Assembly: GCA_026770615.1 (NCBI GenBank)
Contig: MU631318.1
Coordinates: 437,367 to 455,436, forward strand
Reading direction: 5' to 3'
Length of the DNA: 18,070 bases
DNA from: Pavlovales sp. CCMP2436
Taxonomy: Eukaryota > Haptophyta > Pavlovophyceae > Pavlovales
Below the pieces are notes generated by a model that saw only the letters and a program-made list of their open reading frames with translations, had not been told where the DNA came from and ran no database searches. Positions 1 to 6,751 of this stretch are shown here, one piece after another. Each line of letters starts with the position of its first letter. The first letter of the stretch is position 1. Made by a program: the position numbers and the translations under genes.

Positions 1-400
1 CTCGATCGCACAGCCTCTTTTCTTTATTTTCAAAGAGCGTTCTTTTTTAAAGATCGGCCCTCGGATAATGTATTAAAACAGAAAAATTGGCTGTTTGATT
101 GCATCAGGTAGGTCGCCTGCCGCACATCTTACCCTACTGAGCCGATCATTAGAATCCTTTGAAACGTATGCAGGTGGTAGCTGCTTGAGAAGAAGGAGTT
201 CATCCGAATCTGTCCGGATTTAATCAAGACCTTCAGGTGAGGGTATGCGAGGGCCCGTCAGAAGTAGCGTATGGGTGCGTAGCAGCAAGTAAATCGCGTC
301 CGGATGTCTATTGGACAGCATCCGAATTGTAAGTATAGTGATAATCTTAATGATCAGACACGGAATCTAACAGATAACTAGAATATCAAGAAATGATGTC
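1..400. other. AT-rich DNA without a recognisable gene
   Basis: I see no convincing coding segment here. Positions 139-226 match 2877-2963 and form one member of a two-copy dispersed repeat. The short segment near 402-430 resembles the exon-like core of the array at 568-1049 and may be its outermost, degenerate unit. Confidence 0.5.
139..226 (+). repeat. Dispersed repeat, copy 1 (partner 2877-2963)
   Basis: Both copies begin with gagccgatca, keep a tttgaaac block and an actgcttga or agctgcttga block, and end with a short imperfect palindrome of the form atccgaatYtgtccggat. They are clearly related but diverged, with small indels. No coding potential is conserved between them. Confidence 0.7.
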
Positions 401-567
401 TGGCGCGAGGCCACGCGCGCGAGCAGGCTCAAAAGACACCTAAAAAAGTGGGTCATCGACCAGTTCTATTCAGAATTACATCAGCCGATCAGAATAATCA
501 ACTAGAACTAAAAATCTAAATCATCCAGGCAACAACAACAACAACAACAACAAAAACCACAAAAACG

Positions 568-1049
568 ATGATAGCGCCCGAGGCCGCAAACGGGTGTCTA
601 GTTATTTTAAATAAATTTATGGTGTCTTAAATTATCTTAAAAATTGCAGGCAATGGCTGCCCCTGAGGCCGCAAATCGAAATATTAATTATTTTATAATA
701 TATATATGATATCTATTAGCAGCTCAGCATGGTTCAACAGGTGGTGTTCACTCACAGACTTGGTCGACGTCAGACATTAGTTCTGGCAGCAGAAATGATA
801 TCTAGAATCGTTTTTATATTTGATCAGGCAATGGCTGCTCGCGCGGCTGCAAATCGAAGTACTAAATATTTCAATAATATTTATGATACCTAAAATCTTT
901 TCGATTTTAATCAGGCAATGGCTGCTCGCGAAACCGGTTAAAAATACATTTTTAAATATTTCATGATGACTTAAATCCTCTTAAATTTAATCAGGCAATG
1001 GCTGCTCGCGAGGCCGCACGCGCGAGCAAGGAGTGGCGCGAGACCATAG
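568..1049 (+). repeat. Tandem array of mini-exon-like units
   Basis: Five degenerate units start near 568, 650, 828, 915 and 995, with a period of about 80-89 bp once an insertion in unit 2 is removed. Each has an AT-rich stretch, then in four of them (t)cag|gcaatggctgc, then cgaggccgc or a variant. The AT part plus cag looks like an intron 3' end and the GC-rich part like a short exon. The last unit is the cleanest: acceptor at 992-994, about 55 nt of exon, then a plausible donor (gtaata) at 1050. In one frame it reads AMAAREAARASKEWRETI, an Ala/Arg/Glu-rich helix. Either a gene built from repeated mini-exons or an expanded exon-plus-intron satellite; I do not recognise the protein. Confidence 0.6.
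706..803 (+). mobile_element. 80-bp inserted element with 9-bp target-site duplication
   Basis: The second unit of the surrounding array is interrupted at 715-794. The 9 bases atgatatct lie immediately on both sides (706-714 and 795-803). Sister units carry a single related atgatacct and no insert, so they act as internal empty-site controls. The element begins attagcagctcagcatgg and contains ggtcgacgtcagacat and ctggcag. It encodes nothing and has no clear terminal inverted repeats. Related copies lie at 1503-1579, 4616-4699 and 5824-5890. The agctcagcatggtt part loosely resembles a tRNA D-arm/A-box, so a short SINE-like origin is possible; a MITE or introner-type DNA element is an alternative. 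Confidence 0.75.
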
Positions 1050-1071
1050 GTAATACTATACGCATCTATCT

Positions 1072-1156
1072 TAAAATTAGTTTGTACGACCCTTCCAGAC
1101 ACCCGCAAACGCATTAAGCGTTGAGGGATGTGGCTTTCATGCTATCTGCAGTGGGA
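1072..1156 (+). repeat. Intron-borne dispersed repeat, copy 1
   Basis: It starts just inside the presumed intron that follows the donor at 1050. It contains acacccgcaaacg, gcgttgagg, a wholly similar ctttc block and tatctgcagt. The partner is at 15142-15230, again just after a splice donor (15130). The two copies are about 80% alike by eye, with the same order of blocks. Confidence 0.7.
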
Positions 1157-1273
1157 TTTTCTATTTATGAAAGATGACTATGCTACACGCATCTATTCAT
1201 GTAGGGGGATTCTGGCGAGCGGTATGTGAAGTTCATATATATTATATATAATATATGTAATATAACAAGCAAG

Positions 1274-1307
1274 GCACGCAGCAGGCAATAGGCGACGCAG
1301 CGCTCAG
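1274..1307 (-). repeat. 34-bp repeat, inverted partner at 4090-4123
   Basis: The reverse complement of this segment matches 4090-4123 at all but about four positions in the middle. Both contain ctgagcgctgcgtc and attgcctgctgcgtgc in the same relative layout. The two lie 2.8 kb apart in opposite orientation. Confidence 0.7.
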
Positions 1308-1326
1308 ACCAGCCCAACATTCAGAA

Positions 1327-1363
1327 CAGTTAGACGCCAGCTTGAATCCCTATCATAAATATA
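1327..1363 (+). repeat. 37-bp dispersed repeat, copy 1
   Basis: The block agacgccagcttgaatccc followed by tatcataaatata is nearly identical to 5784-5820, and its first part recurs in reverse at 14365-14387. No coding role is seen. The copy at 5784 is followed within a few bases by a copy of the 80-bp element. Confidence 0.75.
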
Positions 1364-1502
1364 ACAAGCAAGCATTGGCGCTAAACTTTCGGTAATACAA
1401 ATTCTAATGAGAATCAGTATAAATATCAAAAATAAGTATTAATAATAATCTTTAATCTAATATACTAATAATCAATGGTACCTCACCTCTCCCACCATCT
1501 TT

Positions 1503-1579
1503 GCTGCCATGACTGATGGCTGACGTCGACCAAGTCTGTGAGTGAACACCGCCTGTTAAACATGCTGAGCCGCTAATAC
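1503..1579 (-). mobile_element. 80-bp element family, reverse copy
   Basis: Read on the - strand this is ttagcggctcagcatg, ttcactcacagacttggtc, gacgtcag and atggcagcaa, in the same order as at 715-794, with scattered substitutions. No exact target duplication is obvious here. The 3' flank gatggt is shared with the copy at 4616, so the element may extend a few bases further in some copies. Confidence 0.75.
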
Positions 1580-1604
1580 TAATATCAACACATTCGATTC
1601 GCAG

Positions 1605-1674
1605 GGGTGGTCGCTCCGATGGTCCAGTCCTTCTCCACCGCGTTTTACCGCCCAGCCGCACACTCGCCATGGCA
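1605..1674 (+). other. Possible short coding exon
   Basis: A 70-nt GC-rich segment lies between an acceptor-like ttcgattcgcag ending at 1604 and a good donor, gtgagt, at 1675. One frame reads VVAPMVQSFSTAFYRPAAHS with mostly G/C third positions and is open throughout. An ATG at 1669 alternatively opens 103 codons up to a TGA at 1978-1980, which would make this the start of the next segment. The two readings are mutually exclusive, and I cannot choose. The - strand is also open here. No family is recognised. Confidence 0.3.
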
Positions 1675-1980
1675 GTGAGTGAGACGAGTGAGAGGCCGCC
1701 CTGCGTCGTCCGAGCGGTTGGCGGCCTGCATCGCGCCCGATCTCATGTGTCCCTAGATCAGGCTTCGGTCATTCCGCTGGTTCCCAATGTGCGAACCCGT
1801 AGTCTATGGGCTCGCCACGTACGTGAAACAGGCAAGATCCAGGTTGTCATCGGACGTGGAAGTGGAGCCACAGTTAAAGGGGTCGACAACGCTACCACGA
1901 GACGATTCAGAGATGCACACTCTCCCGAAAATTATATCAGCTTCCTTATACAGGACGTAACCTTTAACAAAAAAAATTGA

Positions 1981-2317
1981 CTCCGCAAAACTTTGGTTCC
2001 GTTTCGAAAATTCTACGTCGCGACTTACCTGCTTTTCTACACGCCTCGTACGCACCATTCTTCGCGGTCCACCCGCGCGAATATCGCCTACCGAGACGTG
2101 TGGCTGTACGAGACGGTGGCCTTCACCGCCGCCGAGGTCGTCGAGATGGGTGCGGCGCGCGCAGATGATGCGCCAAACCGCCCTCGCGCGCGCGCGTTGG
2201 ACCACGCATAAGAATTCCAAGATTGCTGCGATGGTGAACACGAAACTACGCCCCACGCTGTGCATTCCCCACAGTCGCCTCTACCAGGCCCTGACTGTTG
2301 ACCAGTTGCCCGGGTAA
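1981..2317 (+). pseudogene. Coding segment with one frameshift, unknown family
   Basis: The segment is open from after the TGA at 1978-1980. The part at about 2078-2148 has strongly G/C-biased third positions and reads NIAYRDVWLYETVAFTAAEV. At the GGG of 2148-2150 the good reading moves by one base, as if one G were extra, and continues QTALARARWTTHKNSKIAAM to a TAA at 2315-2317. Upstream, the same frame continues back through the TGA to an ATG at 1669, so the whole could be one gene of about 215 codons with one nonsense codon and one indel. The - strand carries an open frame of 153 codons here with a CAG|GTAAGT donor near 2030, which weakens the strand call. No domain is recognised. Confidence 0.35.
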
Positions 2318-2695
2318 TTATATATATTTTTGACCTTTTTGACCCTTAACTTACCCCTTTTTACCCTTTTTCGATCCTTTTTTGATACTTTTTTTTATCT
2401 AATGTATTACGGATAAACGCTTTCAAGTGCATTGGGGTCTCGTAGGTGCCTACAAGGGAATTGTCTTCCACTAAAAAGACGCTCAATTTTGCTACGTTGG
2501 CTTCATAATAATAGAACCAGGTCTTCAATTAGGCGTCAACAAAGTTGGCAGGGGTCGCCACAGCTGTTGGTAGATAATCAGCCACGCCCCGCATAGTACC
2601 GCTCGATTTTAGATCATCGCACCCACTAGCGGCCGGCCAGCGCGTCAGTCAGGGAGTCGTCGATTGTCGTGTATCTGATCAGCCTTAGCGGTGGG

Positions 2696-2802
2696 GACGG
2701 TATCCGTGTCATCTGCAAAGGTCCCTTGATCTTAGTGTTTCTCAACGCTTAGTCCGGCGGAGACCTGTCAGGTGACGGAGAGTAATTTATAAAAATCTAC
2801 AC
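2696..2802 (+). repeat. Direct repeat, copy 1 (partner 3075-3180)
   Basis: Both copies share gacggtatYcgt, atctgcaaag, cccttgat, gtgtttctcaacgctt, gtccggYggagac and tgtcaggtgacgga in the same order, about 379 bp apart. They differ by scattered substitutions and one or two indels, so the duplication is not recent. Short open frames inside are not conserved between copies. Confidence 0.75.
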
Positions 2803-2876
2803 GCTCGCCGTGGCACTTAGTGGTGGCAAAGGAGAATAAATTTATAAAAGAAAACCTGGATCTGCTACTTGATAAT

Positions 2877-2963
2877 GAGCCGATCACCCGATTTTTTGAA
2901 ACTTAGGCAGGCTGTGACTGCTTGAAAAGTGAAGAGCACATCCGAATTTGTCCGGATTCTATC
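2877..2963 (+). repeat. Dispersed repeat, copy 2 (partner 139-226)
   Basis: Same blocks as at 139-226: gagccgatca, tttgaaac, gactgcttga and the imperfect palindrome atccgaatttgtccggat. Confidence 0.7.
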
Positions 2964-3074
2964 ACTGGACTTTTATTCTTGGTGTATCCCTCTTATTACT
3001 CGTCATGGCAGTACGTGGGGAGTAAGTGGTGCCTACTACCCATCTATCTCCAAGGAGGGATATTTAGAGATGCG

Positions 3075-3180
3075 GACGGTATTCGTTTGATCTGCAAAGT
3101 TCCCTTGATTCGAGTGTTTCTCAACGCTTGGGTCCGGTGGAGACTTGTCAGGTGACGGACGTTAATCTACAAATATACAC
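3075..3180 (+). repeat. Direct repeat, copy 2 (partner 2696-2802)
   Basis: Matches 2696-2802 along its length with small differences. Confidence 0.75.
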
Positions 3181-3273
3181 AAGTGGTTGCCCACTGAGTG
3201 GGTGGTTGAGTGGGGTGGGGGTCTGTAGTCTCGGCTGCGATCCCCGCTAACTTCTTCTCTGCTGCGTGTTGAC

Positions 3274-3485
3274 ATGGAGATTTCAGATTTAGACCTGTTG
3301 CAGACTGTTGAGCATTTATAGATATTTGCACAGCCATTGAACGACAGGGTATCGCAGATCTAAAGACTATAGTAGAAGTTAATTGGCACGACTTGAAGAT
3401 GTTGAACCTCGTCTATAATAATGCGGCTGGAGCCCTGACGGCTAGACCCCTGACACGGATAATATCCAAACCTATTCTTCTATAG
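3274..3485 (+). pseudogene. Small coding remnant with a frameshift
   Basis: An ATG at 3274 opens MEISDLDLLQTVEHL, ending at a TAG at 3319-3321. A second frame, open from 3312 to a TAG at 3483-3485, carries 57 codons reading in part ICTAIERQGIADLKTIVEVN and WHDLKMLNLVYNNAAG. The two overlap, and moving frame near 3309-3314 would join them into about 70 residues of balanced composition with amphipathic helices. No family is recognised and codon bias is weaker than in the GC-rich genes, so this could be chance or an old fragment. Confidence 0.25.
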
Positions 3486-3489
3486 TCAG

Positions 3490-4140
3490 GGTGCACACTC
3501 CAATCATTGTTTTACATTTTGTGCTCCGAAGCCGAGCCTTAGAAGGTAGGGTCTCAAAAGGCAAATAAAAGCTTTAAAGCTCCGTTGAGCTCGCAATAAC
3601 TAATTAAAGCTTACAAATTAAATGCCAACTTTGAATAAATAAAGGGTCATATCCAAAAGGAAATTCTCAGGAGATACCGATAGGTGCATGTCACAGGGCG
3701 CTCCGGGCTGCACCAAGGGCGAGCCAAACACATCTGGGGGTGTCTAGGCTACCCCACACACCACGCCGAGCCCCCCCTCCGCTTAGAGCAGGTCCGTGTC
3801 GACGCGCTGGCAAGCTGCTGGCACGTGCGCCCACATGCCCACAATACGGCCCCTATGCTAAAATATTATTTGGGTTAATATTTTAGTGATTTCAATAAGG
3901 GATCATAATGGACCAACGGGAGTCCGCATCATCAATCTGATTGATTCCTGGCTATCCCCATGTCGTCCCGTCCATAATGTTTCACGGTGACCATAGGTTC
4001 CCGCCGCGCGGCTCGTCAACTAAAGTGCCGAATCCATCCTATTGAATAAGTTTGAAATCCTATTGAATAGGCTCAGGGCTCTAGCCGCACTGAGCGCTGC
4101 GTCTACCATTGCCTGCTGCGTGCTTTATTTAGTCGGCATC
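3490..4140. other. Non-coding stretch
   Basis: I see no convincing gene. Several aataaa-type motifs occur around 3563-3645. A 64-codon open frame at 3684-3878 lacks a coding-like third-position bias and is not accepted. 4090-4123 is the inverted partner of 1274-1307. Confidence 0.45.
4090..4123 (+). repeat. 34-bp repeat, inverted partner at 1274-1307
   Basis: Reverse complement of 1274-1307 with about four central mismatches. Confidence 0.7.
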
Positions 4141-4421
4141 TAATATAAATATAGTTATAACGTATTTACCAGGCGAGAGAACGCCTCACTACGCTCTGCA
4201 CTCCGTGAGAAGGTCCTCTCTCATGTTCATAAACACTAGCATAAATATATTGCTCCCAGGCTCGAGCACAGACTCTGGGCCCTCGCCCTCGAGTGTGGGC
4301 TCCTTTTATTATTATTATTCATAATTTGTTAACTGTAGATTAATAATTTTGATGTATTAATTAATTTATAATTATAATTATGATTACAATTATAATTTAT
4401 TCAATAAATTACTTATTTTAC

Positions 4422-4460
4422 CGCCTCGTTCTCGAGGGAGCGCACGGTCCTGTCTTTCGC
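4422..4460 (-). other. 39-nt mini-exon-like repeat unit
   Basis: On the - strand a run of T and gacgcag precedes GCG, then exactly 39 nt (13 codons, AKDRTVRSLENEA), then gtaaaa. A sister unit at 4525-4563 has the same length, the same flanks and the related peptide AEGRPVRSLEEEV. Substitutions between them keep the frame and the RSLE core. The pair looks like a duplicated small exon with its intron (period 103 bp). Protein family unknown. Confidence 0.5.
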
Positions 4461-4524
4461 CTGCGTCAAAAAAAATAAAAAATATTCGTGGGTATAATTA
4501 TTTATCATCTATTTTATTTTTTAC

Positions 4525-4563
4525 CACCTCCTCCTCAAGCGAGCGCACGGGCCTGCCCTCCGC
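4525..4563 (-). other. 39-nt mini-exon-like repeat unit, sister copy
   Basis: Acceptor-like ctgcgcag, 39 nt encoding AEGRPVRSLEEEV, then gtaaaa. See 4422-4460. Possible weaker relatives lie further along the - strand around 4170-4300 but do not align convincingly. Confidence 0.5.
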
Positions 4564-4615
4564 CTGCGCAGCCTGCCATTTAAAAAGGTCCTCGTCCACC
4601 TGATATCAAATTATT

Positions 4616-4699
4616 ATTAGCGGCTCAGCATGGTTGAACAGGTGGTGTTCACTCACAAAGTTAGTCGACGTCAGACATACGTCCTGGCAGTAGGGATGG
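4616..4699 (+). mobile_element. 80-bp element family, copy
   Basis: Contains attagcggctcagcatggtt, gaacaggtggtgttcactca, agtcgacgtcagacat and cctggcag in the family order. The 3' flank gggatggt resembles that of the reverse copy at 1503. No clear target duplication. Confidence 0.75.
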
Positions 4700-5320
4700 T
4701 ACTATTAGTAGTAGTATGAATGTAATCTATGTACTTATTATCATCCTCATCATGTTCATTCTTACTAGTATTTAAGTGAACTATTAATAATAAGAAGAAG
4801 AATATCTGAGTGGCACGGTGTCTCCGGAGCACGTACATTTTTATTTATAACATGTTATGCGATGGCAGCAATAGAACAAATCTGAGGATAGCTAACAATG
4901 TCTAGGAATAGGTTAAGCACACACACACACCAAAAGTGAGCAGGCGTCTACCCCTAAAAGGAACACGGGAAGCAAAAATGTGAAGAGACCACACGCAGAT
5001 GAACTAGAACAACAGCAACAAACAGAAGACAGTCACACAGGAAAACACACTGGAGGAGATTCAGAAACAAAACTCCCACGGAACCAAAACCTCAAAGGAG
5101 AAAAAAACAAATCCAAAAACCCACAACACGCGGAACCACGAATGAAAAACGGAAATGTGAAGCATCTCCAACCCCTAACCAAAAGAGGGTAACACGATCG
5201 AGCACCAAAACACTAGGAACAAAAAACAGTCGAAACACGCAGGGCAAGGCCGTCACCTAGACAACGCGAGGCCGCACCCTTCCTAAGACAAGGAATAGGA
5301 TAGCCTACACACACCAAGCC
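4700..5320. other. A- and C-rich stretch, strongly T-poor
   Basis: From about 4910 to 5320 the + strand is dominated by A and C with very little T, starting at a (CA)n tract near 4919-4931. A 70-codon frame from a GTG at 4980 to 5192 reads as Lys/Gln/Asn/Thr-rich low-complexity sequence and is probably a consequence of composition. I see no domain. The skew could be a remnant of a retroelement or a transcription-linked bias; nothing here decides. Confidence 0.35.
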
Positions 5321-5330
5321 ACATGCTAAA

Positions 5331-5354
5331 CTGTACCCGCATTTGCGGGTACAG
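5331..5354. other. Perfect short hairpin
   Basis: ctgtacccgc and gcgggtacag are exact reverse complements separated by attt, giving a 10-bp stem (11 bp if the A and T of the loop pair). No run of T follows, and no known RNA family is evident. Confidence 0.6.
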
Positions 5355-5520
5355 CATAGCACGGTTCAGGCTATACGCAGGTTTTTTGCGTGTATGTTTT
5401 GCTGTAATTATGCGCAGGAGTGCGGCGGTGCGATGCGACAACGAGCAAGGACTGTGGCGGAGAGACGACGCGGAGAGTAAGATAGCACACGAGACGACCG
5501 ATGCGCTAACCCTCCCAGTT

Positions 5521-5580
5521 CATGTCCGTACGCCTTCGGGCTGCAAGTCGGGGGACGTGAAAAGAACTATTATTAAAAAA
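5521..5580 (-). mobile_element. 65-bp acceptor-core element, reverse copy
   Basis: On the - strand: aataatagttctttt, cacgtcccccgacttgcag, cccgaaggcgtacgg, acatg. Family also at 11274, 12285, 15404 (+) and 14530 (-). The T-rich block followed by cttgcag looks like a polypyrimidine tract and 3' splice site. Confidence 0.75.
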
Positions 5581-5584
5581 AACA

Positions 5585-5616
5585 AGTCAGGTCATCCTAG
5601 ATGGGATGACCTGACT
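5585..5616. other. 13-bp perfect hairpin next to the 65-bp element
   Basis: agtcaggtcatcc and ggatgacctgact are exact reverse complements around a 6-base loop. It lies directly beside the T-rich end of the element at 5521-5580 and may mark its boundary or be a separate insertion. The other element copies do not show this hairpin. Confidence 0.65.
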
Positions 5617-5638
5617 CCAATGCATCGGAGTCATCTCT

Positions 5639-5758
5639 ATGGCTGCGCCAGAAGGGATCTTCTTTACGACGCCGCGTTAACTTGAGCTGGCTGCAGCGGC
5701 CCGCGCTGTGCCGCTGGAGCCGGACTCTCGTCGACTGCTTCATCCCAAGGACATATAG
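5639..5758 (+). pseudogene. Short coding remnant with an in-frame stop
   Basis: An ATG at 5639 reads MAAPEGIFFTTPR, then TAA, then in the same frame LELAAAARAVPLEPDSRRLL and on to a TAG at 5756-5758. The second part has mostly G/C third positions, as in the real exons of this window. It may be a first exon with a mutated codon or a gene fragment. No family is recognised. Confidence 0.3.
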
Positions 5759-5783
5759 TTAACTCGCCTTAGAATATGAACAT

Positions 5784-5820
5784 CAGTCAGACGCCAGCTT
5801 GAATCCCTATCATAAATATA
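5784..5820 (+). repeat. 37-bp dispersed repeat, copy 2
   Basis: Nearly identical to 1327-1363. A copy of the 80-bp element begins four bases later. Confidence 0.75.
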
Positions 5821-5823
5821 TAC

Positions 5824-5890
5824 ATTAGCGGCTCAGCATGGTTCAATAGGTGTTGTTCCGTCACTGGCTTGGTCGACGTCAGGCTGAGGT
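5824..5890 (+). mobile_element. 80-bp element family, 3'-truncated or diverged copy
   Basis: Shares attagcggctcagcatggtt and cttggtcgacgtcag with the family; the 3' end after gacgtcag no longer matches. Confidence 0.7.
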
Positions 5891-5995
5891 CGAGCGATCG
5901 ATCCAAACCTTCATGCACCAGCACTCACACCAAAGGGTGTGAGTGTGTGCGCCCCGGCCCCCACGACCCGCCTCGGCCGCCGCAGCCCTGCCGTG

Positions 5996-6327
5996 GCGGC
6001 CGCAGGGAGCAGCATCGTCTTCGTAGCCTTGGTAGCTGTGAGCGGCGTTTCCGCGTGCGGCCCGCCGCCGCGCGCAGCAGCGCCCTCCGCAGCGTGCGAC
6101 GCACATCCACTTGAAGACCCGAGCGAGACGGGTGGTCGAGAGGTGCCAGCGAGTACCTCAAGTGGACAGCATCGCGACGCTGCGAGCGCGCACACTGCGG
6201 CGGCCGCAGGAAGCAGCATCGTCGTAGCCTTGGTAGCCTTGAGCGGCGTCTCCGCGTGCGGCCCGCCGCCACGCGCAGCAGCGCCCACCGCAGCGCGCGA
6301 CGCACATCCACTTGAGAACCCGAGCGA
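5996..6327 (+). repeat. GC-rich tandem duplication, two copies (5996-6126 and 6200-6327)
   Basis: Two copies of about 130 bp start 204 bp apart and end 201 bp apart; the difference is a 3-base indel (ttc near 6020). Both contain gcggccgcagg, agcagcatcgtc, gtagccttggtagc, gagcggcgt, tccgcgtgcggcccgccgcc and cacatccacttgaRRaccc. The length difference of exactly three fits coding DNA. On the + strand one frame is open across both (5939-6421) and repeats a GSSIV...ALVALSGVSACGPPPRAAAP segment that resembles a signal peptide. The - strand is open too, so the strand is not certain. Confidence 0.7.
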
Positions 6328-6701
6328 ATATATATCATGTTCTATATGTATATACGCGCAGCGCGTGGCTCTGGGCCTGGCCGCGGACTCCGGATTGGCA
6401 GCTCGCCTGGCCGCAGGCTGACCCAGGCCCGACTCGGCGGCGGTACCTGCCCATCCCGACCCCGGTGGGCGCGGGGCTGGGGCAAACCACGCACCCCAAA
6501 ACCTCATCGAGCATTCCCCTCCATCCTCCCGGGTGGTTGACGTCGCCCGACGCGAGGGACCTATTCACCCGTATCGCCGCCGCCCCTTCGCGCAGCGCAG
6601 CGCCGCCGCAAACGAAGTGTCAGGTGCTGATCGAACCGCCGTCCGCGCGCGCGCGCTCGGCAGCTGCGGGAAAGACATCAGCAGACCATCCGACCGGTTA
6701 A
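6312..6701 (+). CDS. Possible GC-rich coding segment, unrecognised
   Basis: A frame is open to a TAA at about 6699-6701. The last part (from about 6540) reads SPDARDLFTRIAAAPSRSAA and CQVLIEPPSARARSAA with fairly G/C-biased third positions. It could be the last exon of a + strand gene beginning with the duplicated segment upstream, but the two would need a frame change or an intron. It ends about 50 bp before the 3' end of the convergent TIR-like gene. Long open frames occur by chance in DNA this GC-rich, so confidence is low. Confidence 0.25.
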   Translation: MRTRANIYHVLYVYTRSAWLWAWPRTPDWQLAWPQADPGPTRRRYLPIPTPVGAGLGQTTHPKTSSSIPLHPPGWLTSPDARDLFTRIAAAPSRSAAPPQTKCQVLIEPPSARARSAAAGKTSADHPTG

Positions 6702-6751
6702 ACTGAATTTGGGCAAACTCCAAAATTGCGCGAAGAAGGTGCCAAGCGCAT

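Larger units (their letters stand above)
2318..3270. other. Non-coding stretch with two direct repeats
   Basis: Just after the preceding stop, 2325-2400 is pyrimidine-rich with repeated acccttttt-like blocks. The rest is AT-leaning and shows no gene-like reading. It holds the direct pair 2696-2802 and 3075-3180 and the copy at 2877-2963 of a repeat also found near the window start. Confidence 0.5.

Noticed and set aside
1804..2265. 153-codon - strand frame with a CAG|GTAAGT motif near 2030
   Set aside because: The + strand has the better third-position bias over 2078-2317; kept only as a caveat to that call.
3684..3878. 64-codon + strand frame
   Set aside because: No third-position bias, no splice sites and no recognisable motif.
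5323..5685. 120-codon + strand frame
   Set aside because: Runs through a hairpin, a reverse mobile-element copy and a second hairpin, so its openness is accidental.
5911..6507. 198-codon open frame on the - strand
   Set aside because: Covers the GC-rich tandem duplication and has no domain or start context; both strands are open there by composition.
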